From: Gammaproteobacteria bacterium
GTDB lineage: Bacteria > Pseudomonadota > Gammaproteobacteria > Steroidobacterales > Steroidobacteraceae
Direction: 5' to 3'
DNA length: 48,383 bases
Assembly: GCA_003137095.1 (NCBI GenBank)
Contig: PLET01000120.1
Coordinates: 17,181 to 65,563, forward strand
Below are positions 1 through 9,387 of this stretch, piece after piece; position 1 is the first letter of the stretch; every line of letters starts with the position of its first letter. The position numbers and the translations under genes were made by a program. The notes beneath the pieces were generated by a model, which saw only the letters and a list, made by a program, of their open reading frames with translations, made no database searches and was not told the origin of the DNA.

Positions 1-755
1 GCGTAGTCGATCGACTCGCTGCGGCATTTTTCGAAGGCCGCCTTGTCGATGCGCACGAAGTCCAGATCCCGCTTGGCGGCGAGGTAGGCGCTCTTTACCG
101 CATCCAGGATGTCCGGGGCGAGCGCCTGCAGTTCCGCCAGATAGCGCGACGCCTTGAACACGAACATGCCGCTGTTCCAGTAGTAATCGCCCGAGCTCAC
201 GAACTGGCGGGCGAGATCCAAGGGCGGCTTTTCGATGAACTGCGCCACCGGATAGGACGGACCCCGTCCTTCGCCGCGGCGGATGTAGCCATAGCCGGTC
301 TCGGGCGCATGCGCCACGATGCCGAAGGTCACGAGCTTGCCGTCCTCCGCCAGGGCGGCGGCGATCTGCGCGGCCTGCTGGAACACCTGTGCATCGCGAA
401 TCACATGGTCGGCGGGAGCGACCACCAGCGTGGCCTCCGGGTCGATCTCCAGGGCCTTGAGCGCGGCCAGCGCCACCGCCGGTGCGGTGTTGCGGCCCAC
501 CGGCTCGAGCAGGATGGCGGAGGCCTCGAATCCCAGGGCACGGATCTGTTCGGCCACGGTGAAGCGATGCGCATCGTTGCACACCACAATGGCTCCCTTG
601 GCGCCGGCGATGCCGGCAAGGCGCGTCGCGGTGTCCTGCAGCATGGTGTTCTTGCCGGTGAGCGCCAGCAGCTGCTTCGGATACATCTCGCGCGACAGCG
701 GCCACAGGCGGGTGCCCGCGCCGCCGGACAGGATTACCGGTATCAAGGTTGTCAA
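1..755 (-). CDS. manC: Mannose-1-phosphate guanylyltransferase (ManC/AlgA family), 3' end cut by window edge
   Basis: Makes GDP-mannose from mannose-1-phosphate and GTP in the cytoplasm; GDP-mannose is the precursor of GDP-L-fucose made by gmd and fcl further right. The visible 251 codons begin with the nucleotidyltransferase signature GGAGTRLWP at residues 11-19, followed by YPKQ, an APADH motif near residue 115 and FIEKP near residue 170, all typical of the AlgA/CpsB/ManC family. The C-terminal part, which would show whether a phosphomannose isomerase cupin domain is fused, lies outside the window. The start is a TTG preceded by GAGGG five to six bases upstream; it overlaps the ugd stop codon by four bases (TTGA), so the two genes are translationally coupled. 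Family assignment is firm; mono- or bifunctionality is open. Confidence 0.93.
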   Translation of the reverse strand, partial: MTTLIPVILSGGAGTRLWPLSREMYPKQLLALTGKNTMLQDTATRLAGIAGAKGAIVVCNDAHRFTVAEQIRALGFEASAILLEPVGRNTAPAVALAALKALEIDPEATLVVAPADHVIRDAQVFQQAAQIAAALAEDGKLVTFGIVAHAPETGYGYIRRGEGRGPSYPVAQFIEKPPLDLARQFVSSGDYYWNSGMFVFKASRYLAELQALAPDILDAVKSAYLAAKRDLDFVRIDKAAFEKCRSESIDY

Positions 756-2095
756 TTTACCCTCGCTTTCAAGTGCTTGCCTCGGCCGATCGCATAATAG
801 CTGAAGCCCGCGCGCGCCATGTGCGCTGGGTCATAAAGATTGCGTCCGTCGAAGATCACCGGCGTTTTCAGGGCTGTTTTGATGTGATCGAAATCCGGGC
901 TGCGGAACTCCTGCCACTCGGTAACGATGGCCAGGGCATCGGCTCCCACGAGCGCCTCCGGGCTGCTCTTGCACAGCACCAGATCCGCGCGTTCGCCATA
1001 GACCCGCCGGCATTCGGGCATGGCCACCGGATCGTAGGCGCGCACGGCCGCACCGGCCGCCCACAGCGATTCGATCAGCACGCGGCTGGAGGCCTCGCGG
1101 ATGTCGTCCGTATTGGGCTTGAACGCCAGGCCCCAGACCGCGATGGTGCGGCCGCGCAGATCGCCGAAATGCGCCTGGATCTTGCCAAACAGGATCTTCT
1201 TCTGACGGTCGTTGACCTGCTCCACGGCACCGAGAATGGCCGCCTCGTAGCCCACCTCCCCCGCCGAATGCTTCAGTGCGCGCACATCCTTGGGAAAGCA
1301 CGACCCGCCGAATCCCGCGCCGGGATAGATGAAGGCATAGCCGATGCGCGGGTCGGCGCCGATCCCGAGGCGCACCTGTTCGATGTCGGCATCGAGGAAT
1401 TCCGCCAGATTGGCGAGCTCGTTCATGAAGCTGATCTTGGTCGCGAGCATGGCGTTGGCCGCATATTTTGTGAGCTCGGCCGAGCGCACATCCATCACGA
1501 TCATGCGGTCGCGGTTGCGGGTGAAAGGTTCATACAGGGCCCGCATGAGATCGGCGGCGCGCGTACTGTCGGTACCGACGACCACCCGGTCGGGCTTCAT
1601 GAAGTCCGCGATGGCCGCGCCCTCCTTCAGAAACTCGGGGTTCGACACCGTGTCGTAGTCGATTGCCGCACCGCGGGCCGCCAGGGACCCGGCCACCGCG
1701 ACCCGGACTTTGTCGGCGGTGCCCACGGGCACGGTGGACTTGGTCACCACCACCTTGTAGTCGGTCATGTGTTCGCCGATGGTATGCGCCACCGCCAGTA
1801 CGTAGCGCAGGTCCGCCGAGCCGTCCTCCTCCGGCGGCGTACCCACCGCGATCAACTGGAACAGCCCGTGGTCGACGCCCTGTTTCGCATCCGTGGTGAA
1901 ACTCAGGCGTCCGGCATCGACGTTGCGCTTGACGACGCCCTCGAGGCCCGGCTCGTGGATCGGAACCCCGCCGGACTTGAGCAGGGCGATCTTGCGCTCA
2001 TCAACGTCGACGCACAGCACCTGGTTGCCGGCGTCGGCCAGACAGGCGCCGGTGACGAGGCCCACGTAGCCGGAACCGAAAATCGTGATCTTCAT
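752..2095 (-). CDS. ugd: UDP-glucose 6-dehydrogenase
   Basis: Oxidises UDP-glucose twice with NAD to UDP-glucuronate, the parent of the uronic acids in the polymer. The 447-residue protein has full family length. It opens with the Rossmann motif GSGYVGL (residues 7-13), has the family segment [10 protein letters not shown] (K210) and the catalytic cysteine in [10 protein letters not shown] (C266). It sits between the WbpM-like gene (134-base gap) and manC (four-base overlap), all on the minus strand. Its product can feed the UDP-glucuronate 4-epimerase at 38.8-39.8 kb. No clear Shine-Dalgarno is visible before the ATG; the upstream 134 bases are AT-rich near the start and hold no other gene. 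Confidence 0.96.
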   Translation of the reverse strand: MKITIFGSGYVGLVTGACLADAGNQVLCVDVDERKIALLKSGGVPIHEPGLEGVVKRNVDAGRLSFTTDAKQGVDHGLFQLIAVGTPPEEDGSADLRYVLAVAHTIGEHMTDYKVVVTKSTVPVGTADKVRVAVAGSLAARGAAIDYDTVSNPEFLKEGAAIADFMKPDRVVVGTDSTRAADLMRALYEPFTRNRDRMIVMDVRSAELTKYAANAMLATKISFMNELANLAEFLDADIEQVRLGIGADPRIGYAFIYPGAGFGGSCFPKDVRALKHSAGEVGYEAAILGAVEQVNDRQKKILFGKIQAHFGDLRGRTIAVWGLAFKPNTDDIREASSRVLIESLWAAGAAVRAYDPVAMPECRRVYGERADLVLCKSSPEALVGADALAIVTEWQEFRSPDFDHIKTALKTPVIFDGRNLYDPAHMARAGFSYYAIGRGKHLKARVN

Positions 2096-2229
2096 GCGTA
2101 ATATTTTGATTTATCAGGAAAAAGCAGCGCGAAGCCTAGCGGTTTTGAGGGGGCGTGTAAAGAACGAAGCAGGGCGGGAGCACACCGCGACCCGCTAGCG
2201 AGGAGCCTGACCGCCGCCGGTCGACTGCC

Positions 2230-4236
2230 CTAAGGCCGGGCCGAATCCGATGGACCGGTATTGCGCACGATGCGCCGTGTGCTGAGGTTGGTGACCTTGC
2301 GGTCCTCGGACGCCATTGCCGTCTGGCGTGCCCATACGAGGTCATGCTGTTCAGGTGCCGGTGTGTATTCCACGACCACCTCACGCAGCAACTCCAGCGC
2401 ACGCTGACAGTCGAATCGGCTCATCGCCGCCAGGATCTCATCCAGCAGCACTTGAATCCGCTCCCAGGGCAGCGAATGTTCCATGGCGCGCAGGATCATC
2501 GGGTGCTCGGTGCCGGTCACGTTGTTGCCGATCACCAGTTCTTCATACAATTTTTCGGCCGGCCGAAGCCCCGTGTACGAAATCTCGATGTCGCCATCGG
2601 GATGCTGCTCATTGCGCACCGTCAAACCCATCAGATGAATCATGCGCCGGGCCAGATCTCCGATGCGCACCGGTTTGCCCATGTCGAGCACGAAAACATC
2701 GCCGCCCTTGGCCATCGATCCCGCCTGGATCACGAGCTGTGCCGCCTCGGGAATGGTCATGAAATAGCGGATGACCTCCGGATGCGTCACGGTCACCGGA
2801 CCGCCCGCCCTGATCTGTTCGTTGAACAAGGGCACCACCGACCCTGAGGAGGCGAGAACGTTGCCGAATCGGACCATGCAAAATCGCGTCTTGCTGCCGC
2901 GGCGATGCAACCCCTGCAGCACCATTTCCGAAAAACGCTTGGTCGCACCCATGACATTCGTGGGATTCACGGCCTTGTCGGTCGACACCAGGACGAAGGT
3001 TTCCACCTCCGTCTCGTGCGCCGCCTCGGCGGCGTACCAGGTGGCAATGACATTATTGTGTATCCCCTCGATGACGTTCTGCTCGACGATGGGCACGTGC
3101 TTATAGGCCGCCGCGTGATAGACCGTCTGGACCCGATAAGCCTGCAAAATATCGCGCAATCTGAATTTATGGTGCGCGTTGCCGATCAGGCCGACCAGGT
3201 CTACCTGCAACTTCTGATTATCAATTTCGGTGCGCAGCTCGCGCTGAATGTTGTACAACGCCAGTTCGGACATTTCGAACAGGATCAAGCGTTTCGGACT
3301 CAACCCAACGATCTGACGGCACAATTCCGCGCCGATCGAGCCACCGGCACCGGTCACCATCACCACCCGATCGCGGATACACGCGTCAAACAATCCCGGC
3401 TTCGGCGGTACGCAATCCCGGCCCAACAGGTCGCTGATATCGATATCTTGGATGTCGCCCACCGTGGCGCGGCCGGTTACCAACTGTTCGAATTCCGGCA
3501 CACTTTGTACGTGGACGCCCAAAGGCTCCAGCTGATTGAGAATTTCTCGTCGCCGGCGCCGCGACAATGATGGGATTGCCAGCAAAATCCGATCGATCCT
3601 GAGGTCCTTGACCAAGGCGGGCAATTTCGCCGGGGGGTACACCTTGAAGCCGTTGACCAGCTTGCCGTGAAGGTAGTGGTTGTCGTCGATGAACGCCCGC
3701 GGATCGAATGATCGAGTGGTCGACAACAGCGTGGATAATCGCGCGCCGGCATCGCCTGCACCGTAAATGGCAACGCGCGCGACGGTTGGCTGGATGTAGC
3801 TCGTCAGCAGGTAATAACGGACGACGAAGCGCGATCCGGCCACGTACAGGAACGCGACGCAGCAATAAATCGTCACCACGCTCCAAGACAGCGACGGGAT
3901 CTTCAGTGCAAGGCCGACGATGCCGAGCAACGCACCACTCAGTAAGACGGCGAATGCCACGGCAAACACGGCCTTGTGCCCGAGGAACCGGATGACGGCC
4001 CTGTACAGGCCCAGGCGAATGAAAATCGGTAGGCTTATCACCACCACCGCGACGTACGCCGGCCAGTCACCGGTATTCGATGCCGGGGTGCCGTCTCTGA
4101 GACTGATTGCCGCCCACAGCGAGCCGGGGATCATCACGGCGTCAGCACAAAGAGTGATCAGTCGCTTGAGGGGCCGGGGCAATTCCACAATTCTGCGTGA
4201 GTAATCGGCAATTTTTACAAAGGTCTCAGAGTCCAA
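2230..4236 (-). CDS. wbpM: Membrane-bound UDP-N-acetylglucosamine 4,6-dehydratase, WbpM/CapD long form
   Basis: Long-form nucleoside-diphosphate-sugar 4,6-dehydratase of the inner membrane, expected to convert UDP-GlcNAc to UDP-2-acetamido-2,6-dideoxy-4-hexulose. The first ~150 residues hold about four membrane segments, followed by a CoA-binding-like domain with GAGDAG and then the catalytic SDR domain starting GAGGSIGAE near residue 300. The active-site segment reads STDKAVNPTNVMGATKR: Met takes the place of the usual Tyr (S-M-K triad), as in WbpM. The likely start is TTG at 4236, seven bases after GGGAGG, giving 668 residues; a longer frame open to 4284 lacks a good ribosome site. With the SDR at 17073 and the WbpL-type transferase at 18032 it forms the set used in Pseudomonas aeruginosa to make and load QuiNAc or FucNAc (established for WbpM/WbpV/WbpL; inference here). 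Confidence 0.92.
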   Translation of the reverse strand: MDSETFVKIADYSRRIVELPRPLKRLITLCADAVMIPGSLWAAISLRDGTPASNTGDWPAYVAVVVISLPIFIRLGLYRAVIRFLGHKAVFAVAFAVLLSGALLGIVGLALKIPSLSWSVVTIYCCVAFLYVAGSRFVVRYYLLTSYIQPTVARVAIYGAGDAGARLSTLLSTTRSFDPRAFIDDNHYLHGKLVNGFKVYPPAKLPALVKDLRIDRILLAIPSLSRRRRREILNQLEPLGVHVQSVPEFEQLVTGRATVGDIQDIDISDLLGRDCVPPKPGLFDACIRDRVVMVTGAGGSIGAELCRQIVGLSPKRLILFEMSELALYNIQRELRTEIDNQKLQVDLVGLIGNAHHKFRLRDILQAYRVQTVYHAAAYKHVPIVEQNVIEGIHNNVIATWYAAEAAHETEVETFVLVSTDKAVNPTNVMGATKRFSEMVLQGLHRRGSKTRFCMVRFGNVLASSGSVVPLFNEQIRAGGPVTVTHPEVIRYFMTIPEAAQLVIQAGSMAKGGDVFVLDMGKPVRIGDLARRMIHLMGLTVRNEQHPDGDIEISYTGLRPAEKLYEELVIGNNVTGTEHPMILRAMEHSLPWERIQVLLDEILAAMSRFDCQRALELLREVVVEYTPAPEQHDLVWARQTAMASEDRKVTNLSTRRIVRNTGPSDSARP

Positions 4237-4847
4237 TTCGAGCCTCCCTTGGCACACGCTTAACGGCAGCGCAACCCCGCACACGCAATATGTTGGCTGA
4301 ATGCACCCATTATTGACTTATTTCACCCAAGTTTATCCGCAAAAGTCAGACCGTGATCACAAAAATCAAATCTTTACGATCACTTAATCTAATGCGACTA
4401 ACGTGCCAACGGCATTGTGGTTTACCGCTATAGAAGAAATTAAGAAGCGCGCGCCTTTAAGTCAATTTGTTGAACCATGCCGACCAAATCGGCGGCACAT
4501 GGTGGCGATCCGTGCCGGCGCTTCATATATCCCGAATAATCCGGCTTGCTCCCAAACCCCAAGTCCACAGCGAGCAACATGATGCGCGTCATCATAATTG
4601 ATGACGGTGAATTTCCATGTTGTGCCATCATAAAGGTCACCGCCGAGAGCGCGTAACGTATGCGGCGATGCAATGCCCAGCGATGTTGACCTAGCGGATT
4701 GAACGGCCAGGATAATTTTCGCTTCCGCAACCATGGCATTAGATCAGGACGATTGTGTGCGCACTGCCCGTGCTTTCCTCCTGAGGCAAGCCATACCAGT
4801 TCCATGGGGCATTGTTTACGAACCTTGAGGGTCACAGACGTACTGCG
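4237..4847. promoter_or_regulatory. AT-rich divergent intergenic region, probable bidirectional promoter area
   Basis: This 611-base stretch separates the minus-strand precursor genes from the plus-strand polysaccharide cassette. Bases 4285-4440 are clearly more AT-rich than the flanks. The palindrome GTGATCAC lies at 4353-4360, and its half GATCAC recurs at 4378-4383, 23 bases further on, which could be regulator sites. I see no convincing -35/-10 pair and no JUMPstart/ops element. The right half holds only a doubtful 90-codon minus-strand frame, annotated separately. Confidence 0.4.
4462..4734 (-). other. Doubtful 90-codon open frame in the divergent region
   Basis: An ATG-initiated frame of 90 codons on the minus strand. 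Its translation contains a rather protein-like stretch (WKFTVINYDD, VWEQAGLFGIYEAPARI) but no family I recognise. A second minus-strand frame (4440-4979) overlaps it in another phase and runs into the 5' part of the glycosyltransferase gene, so at most one is real. There is no good ribosome binding site. It may be a small hypothetical gene, the tail of a decayed one, or chance. Confidence 0.2.
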
Positions 4848-6092
4848 ATGAACGAACCGAAGGTTACCGTAATTATCCCCACCCGCGAACGTCGAGAGAC
4901 TCTCGAGAAGTCCTTGCTGACGGTAACGAGTCAAAATTACGACAATCTGCAGATCATTGTGAGCGATAACTTCAGCCACGATCGGACCGAGGAGTTTGTT
5001 CGTAGCGTGAAGGACGAGCGACTGAGGTACTTGAATACCGGTGCGCGAATCAGCATGTCGGCGAATTGGGAATTCGCGTTATCACACGTTCATGCGGGGT
5101 GGGTCACGATAATCGGCGACGATGACGGTCTTCTTCCAGAATCGCTTCGCCGACTGGCCAATATCATTCAGGCCACCGATGCAAGGGCGATTAGATCAAA
5201 TGTTTGCTCGTACGCATGGCCATCGATGACTGACAAACACTCCGGCCGCCTTGGCATACCGCTTCAGTCCGGACAGGAATTGCGGGATTCGCGTGAGTGG
5301 CTACGAAGAGTTGTCGCCGGCCGGGCCGGATATCCGCAACTGCCCATGCTCTATAATGGCGGCTACGTTGAAGCATCCGTACTTAATGAGATAACACGCC
5401 GCACCGGCCGCATGTACCGATCATGTGTGCCGGACGTATACTCGGCGGTTTCGATAGCAAGCATCGTCGATAAATACATATTCATACGAGAGCCGCTGGC
5501 GATAAATGGGGCTTCCCGGCACAGCACCGGGACATCGTATTTTTCGACACAACAGGACGCAATCGCGTCGCCGGCACGAATCTTTGCAAGCGAGGGCAAC
5601 ATGCCGTTTCATGAAGCCATACCATTGTGTCGCGATGGAACCTATCCTCCATCCATGCAAGCTCTTGTTTACGAATCATTCCTGCAGTCAACCGGTCTAA
5701 GATCGGAATCAGAGGAAAGTCCGCCGGAAATGATGCTGGTCATCATCCTCGCCAGCGCGGAAAGCCACGAAACATCCATTCAAGAATGGGCAGTACTTTT
5801 CGCCGAGAAGCATCGTCTGGATCTTGCATCGGTCAGGAGAAAAGCCCGAATTGCCAAGATCGGGATCCGGATAAAATCCACCTTCCTGCAGTTCGGCACG
5901 ATACTCAATACCTTCAGCCTTGGTTCCAGGAGTTTCCCGATTCGAGATGTCTACGAGGCTAGCATCGTTGCGGGTGCCGTTCGCGCCATCGGAATTGGTC
6001 GGGCAGCAAATGTTCGCCGGTTGCTGGCAAAATCATTGACTCGAGATGATATTTTAGCCCCACACGGGAATCACCGTAAGACTGAAGGATGA
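4848..6092 (+). CDS. Family 2 glycosyltransferase (GT-A fold)
   Basis: Cytoplasmic inverting glycosyltransferase expected to add one sugar of the repeat unit to the lipid-linked acceptor. The N-terminus reads VTVIIPTRERRETL, the standard GT2 opening, then VSDNFSHDRT (residues 38-47) and the metal/nucleotide-binding acidic cluster GDDDG at residues 90-94. The 414-residue length leaves a C-terminal ~180-residue extension without recognisable motifs. I chose the ATG at 4848, right before the conserved first strand; a TTG at 4812 would add 12 residues. It is the first gene of the plus-strand cassette and ends three bases before the next start. Donor and linkage cannot be read from sequence. Confidence 0.85.
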   Translation: MNEPKVTVIIPTRERRETLEKSLLTVTSQNYDNLQIIVSDNFSHDRTEEFVRSVKDERLRYLNTGARISMSANWEFALSHVHAGWVTIIGDDDGLLPESLRRLANIIQATDARAIRSNVCSYAWPSMTDKHSGRLGIPLQSGQELRDSREWLRRVVAGRAGYPQLPMLYNGGYVEASVLNEITRRTGRMYRSCVPDVYSAVSIASIVDKYIFIREPLAINGASRHSTGTSYFSTQQDAIASPARIFASEGNMPFHEAIPLCRDGTYPPSMQALVYESFLQSTGLRSESEESPPEMMLVIILASAESHETSIQEWAVLFAEKHRLDLASVRRKARIAKIGIRIKSTFLQFGTILNTFSLGSRSFPIRDVYEASIVAGAVRAIGIGRAANVRRLLAKSLTRDDILAPHGNHRKTEG

Positions 6093-6095
6093 CGA

Positions 6096-7280
6096 TTGAG
6101 GGTACTGGTTCTTGAACCGCATGCGATAGGTCATCACGCCAGCTATTTGCGTTGGCTGGTGCAGGCAACAGAGCGCAAGGCGTGGAATGTAGTGCTCGCC
6201 ACCACCACCGAGGCGCTCTCTCATCCGGCTTTAAGGACGATTTCCGCCGAATTCGACCACGTTGATATCCACCACATCAAAGATGCTCCGCCGCCGTCAA
6301 CCGGGCATCCTTTACGATTGTTTCGGCGAGAGGTCGCTTATCGGGACATCTTCCGGGGTGCGCTGAGTGAGGTGCATTCCAAAACTCCGGTCGATGCAAT
6401 CATTTTGCCCTACGTCGATTATTGCTTCTACGCGCTTGCTATATTGGGTACGCCGTTTTACGGAATACCTTGGTCTGGAATATCGATGCGCCTAGCTCGT
6501 CCGCGCAGTGCCGGACCTGCCGATCCACGGATGAATTGGAAGTGGCGCATGGCCAGGCGCATATTGGGACAGCCGAGTCTGAGAGCGCTGTTCGTCATAA
6601 ACCCCTCGATACAAGATCTGCCCTCTAGTTGGCATCTGCGTGGGACGCCTATGAAACTTCGCTATCTACCGGATCCGGCGGAATTCAATGTCCCCGGATC
6701 ACGAGAGGAAGCGAGAACGTCTTTCAAAATTTCAAGCTCTAACATTGCCGTTCTGGTTTTTGGCGCAATTGATGAACGGAAGGGAATTGATGCACTGGTG
6801 ACAGCTATTACTGTCGAAGCGGATCTCGCAAATTACGTTGTTATTTTGGCAGGTCAGCAATGCCCCGTCATGCAGTCCAAAATGCGCACCGCACCATATT
6901 CTCAGCTTCATTTGCAGAATCGTCTAATTGTGCTCGATCGCTTCGTCAGCTTTGCAGAGCAAAACGCTCTTTTGGCTGCTGCCGACGTCATGTGGGTGGG
7001 ATATTTGAACCACATTTACATGAGCGGAGTGATGGTGCTTGCCGGCAGGGCTGGACTTCCGTTGGTCGGCACGAAAGATGGTGAGATCGGCCGGCTCATA
7101 ACCGAGCACGGGATCGGCGTGGTTGCAGTGATCGAGCAGCCCGGGGACGTAGCGCAGGCGCTACGCAACTTATGTGACGCTCGGAGAAGAATAACAATGG
7201 GGCAAAGAGCGCAAATGGCCTTTGCAGAACATACACCCGAGAACTTCGGAACCAGTGTTTTGTCCGCATTCGACGCTTGA
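6096..7280 (+). CDS. GT-B fold glycosyltransferase (group 1/GT4-like)
   Basis: The N-terminal opening VLVLEPHAIGHHASYLRWL is that of GT-B transferases that bind the acceptor in the first domain. The C-terminal half has a GT4-like segment VLVFGAIDERKGIDALVTAI (about residues 220-240) and ends with a donor-domain region in which the usual EX7E motif is not obvious (MSGVMVLAGRAGLPLVGTKDGEIGR). The start is TTG at 6096, eight bases after AAGGA and three bases after the previous stop, so translation is probably coupled. It most likely adds one sugar of the repeat unit. A 253-base gap follows. Confidence 0.78.
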   Translation: MRVLVLEPHAIGHHASYLRWLVQATERKAWNVVLATTTEALSHPALRTISAEFDHVDIHHIKDAPPPSTGHPLRLFRREVAYRDIFRGALSEVHSKTPVDAIILPYVDYCFYALAILGTPFYGIPWSGISMRLARPRSAGPADPRMNWKWRMARRILGQPSLRALFVINPSIQDLPSSWHLRGTPMKLRYLPDPAEFNVPGSREEARTSFKISSSNIAVLVFGAIDERKGIDALVTAITVEADLANYVVILAGQQCPVMQSKMRTAPYSQLHLQNRLIVLDRFVSFAEQNALLAAADVMWVGYLNHIYMSGVMVLAGRAGLPLVGTKDGEIGRLITEHGIGVVAVIEQPGDVAQALRNLCDARRRITMGQRAQMAFAEHTPENFGTSVLSAFDA

Positions 7281-7308
7281 GGAACGCCTATTAAATTCTG
7301 TGCGGCAC

Positions 7309-7330
7309 CTTGCTAATTAATTAGAGCAAG
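7309..7330. repeat. AT-rich palindrome in the gap before asnB
   Basis: CTTGCT (7309-7314) and AGCAAG (7325-7330) are perfect inverted repeats around a ten-base loop. Inside, CTAATTAATTAG (7313-7324) is itself a perfect 12-base palindrome. It lies 28 bases after a glycosyltransferase stop codon. It could be a transcription factor site or a weak hairpin; there is no T-run that would make it a standard terminator. The rest of the 7281-7533 gap shows nothing else I can support. Confidence 0.4.
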
Positions 7331-7533
7331 ACCAAAGGAAGATTTAATCGATGAATCAAGTCCGGTTTTTGGTAAGATGCAAGTGGGAAGGGATTGCGAT
7401 GTTCCCCGCGGCTGTACAGTGTGGATGACGGATAACCTTTGTATCCTTGAAATGTGCCGCGATTGGTACTTGCCTGAACTCAAAGAACGCACTTTGAGAG
7501 CAACATTTCAAATGAGAAGTCGCAATAGAAAAA

Positions 7534-9387
7534 ATGTGCGGAATTCTTGGTTGGTCAGGTCCAGGTTTGCAGCCGTTCACTCCGGAAACATTCGAAGCTG
7601 CCTTGACGTCGATTCGACATCGAGGCCCGGACGATCATGGTATTTGGTCGTCCGATGGTGTTGTTCTCGGTCATCGAAGACTTTCCATCATCGACTTGAC
7701 CTCCGCGGGTCATCAACCGATGCGATCTGCGAGCGGCCGGAGCCGGATTGTCTACAACGGCGAGATATATAATTATATTGAATTGCGCGACGAATTGCGG
7801 CGAACCGGAGTCGGAACCATCGGGGGCTCTGACACAGGTGTTTTGCTTGAACTCATTGAAGCATCGGGGGCCGCCGCATTGCCGCGGCTCAACGGCATGT
7901 GGTCGTTCGCCGTATGGAACGAACAGAGACGACAACTGTTCCTATGCAGAGACCGCTTCGGCGTAAAGCCCCTATATTATCGATTGGAAAGGGATGGCAT
8001 AGCATTCGCGTCCGAACCCAAGGCGCTCCTCGGTCTCTTCCCTCAAAATCGCCGGATATCACAGAAGACGCTGCTGGATTTTCTGGCATTCAATCAGTTA
8101 TTTGTTGGGAACGAGTCGTTTTACGAAGGCATTCACATTTTGCCGCCGGCGCATTACGCCGTATATGAAGCCGCGACTAACAGACTGAAAATTACGCGAT
8201 TCTGGGACTATCCGGCGGATTCGGACGCAGCGATCAACGCGGATCGGGCAGTCGCCGAGTTCCAGGTATTATTCGACGAAGCCGTGCGCATTCGCCTGCG
8301 GAGCGATGTGCCTTTGGGCATTACGCTGAGCGGCGGGCTCGATTCCAGCGCAATTTTGGCATCTGCAGCCAAACAAGCACCGAATCCTCCCCGCTGTTTT
8401 ACGTCCGTGTACACGGACAACGCAGTCGGAGAGTTCAAGTGGGCGGAACTCGCCTCATCAGCCACCCACGCTGCCTTGGAGCAATCACTTGCCGCCCAAG
8501 AGGATTGGATCAAAGTACTTGACGACGTCGTGTGGTACATGGACGGTCCTGGGTATTCCCCCGCGGTATATCCTCTTTGGTGCCTGATGCAGGTTGCGCG
8601 CACTGCCGAAGTTCCGGTGCTACTCGAAGGTCAGGGTGCGGACGAGGCGCTCGGAGGGTATCCTCAATATTCAGTATTGGAGCTCCTCGACTATTTGAGC
8701 GGCTCGGGGGAAGCGATTGGCCCGCGGGCCCTTATTTCTCGATTGGCCGGGATGCGCGGCACATTTTCCACACAATGGTCCTTTGCATGGCTAGCGAGGG
8801 AGGTTTCGCCAAGATTGCTGAGTTGGCATCGCTCGCGCGTCGGATTTCAGTCGTTGCTAAGACCCGGCAAACGGGTAGCTGAAAGCCGGATCACATCCTC
8901 TTCGGGATCCAATGACCGCGTTCGTCGGCGATTGCTGGATGATCATGGCCGCGATATCCTGCCGGGATTGCTCCATTATGGAGATGCCATCAGCATGGCC
9001 CATTCGATAGAATCACGGAATCCGTTCCTGGATTACCGTTTGGTGGAATGGATGTTCCGGCTGCCGACGCAGTTCAAATTGAGAGATGGGAAAACCAAAT
9101 GGGTGCTGCGCGAGTATCTACGTTCCAACGGAATGCGCGCCATCGGCGACCGAAAAGACAAGAGGGGCTATCCAACACCCACAGGAGCATGGCTGGCCTC
9201 GGAACAAGGCAGGGAGCTCGAAACCAGTCTGGTCGATAGACCCAGCATACTGCACGAATGGATCGAGCCGAAAAAGCTAAGCAATCTGTTCGAATTGCAT
9301 CGAGGCGGAGCCTTGGCCGCAGAGCACCATTTGTACAAGCTGCTCTCCACGCAAATGTGGATTTCCCGATGCATCGATGCTAAGTGA
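7534..9387 (+). CDS. asnB: Glutamine-dependent asparagine-synthetase-like amidotransferase
   Basis: The mature N-terminus would expose Cys2 (MCGILGW), the glutaminase nucleophile of class II amidotransferases. RHRGPDDHG and GHRRLSIIDL follow, and the ATP-binding PP-loop SGGLDSS lies near residues 265-271, with the downstream synthetase segment GQGADEALGGYPQYS. Length (617) fits the AsnB family. Such genes inside O-antigen clusters often do not serve asparagine supply but convert a hexuronic acid carboxyl to the primary amide, as proposed for WbpS of Pseudomonas aeruginosa. Uronic acid precursors are supplied by ugd and the 4-epimerase in this window, so amidation of GlcA/GalA is the favoured role here (inference). 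The stop overlaps the next start as GTGA. Confidence 0.92.
   Translation: MCGILGWSGPGLQPFTPETFEAALTSIRHRGPDDHGIWSSDGVVLGHRRLSIIDLTSAGHQPMRSASGRSRIVYNGEIYNYIELRDELRRTGVGTIGGSDTGVLLELIEASGAAALPRLNGMWSFAVWNEQRRQLFLCRDRFGVKPLYYRLERDGIAFASEPKALLGLFPQNRRISQKTLLDFLAFNQLFVGNESFYEGIHILPPAHYAVYEAATNRLKITRFWDYPADSDAAINADRAVAEFQVLFDEAVRIRLRSDVPLGITLSGGLDSSAILASAAKQAPNPPRCFTSVYTDNAVGEFKWAELASSATHAALEQSLAAQEDWIKVLDDVVWYMDGPGYSPAVYPLWCLMQVARTAEVPVLLEGQGADEALGGYPQYSVLELLDYLSGSGEAIGPRALISRLAGMRGTFSTQWSFAWLAREVSPRLLSWHRSRVGFQSLLRPGKRVAESRITSSSGSNDRVRRRLLDDHGRDILPGLLHYGDAISMAHSIESRNPFLDYRLVEWMFRLPTQFKLRDGKTKWVLREYLRSNGMRAIGDRKDKRGYPTPTGAWLASEQGRELETSLVDRPSILHEWIEPKKLSNLFELHRGGALAAEHHLYKLLSTQMWISRCIDAK

Noticed and set aside
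4353-4360. CRP binding site at GTGATCAC
   Set aside because: CRP sites need TGTGA and TCACA separated by six bases; here the halves are directly joined.
4440-4979. 179-codon minus-strand frame overlapping the first glycosyltransferase
   Set aside because: Its first third is antisense to the conserved N-terminus of a real GT2 gene, and the rest has no recognisable features.
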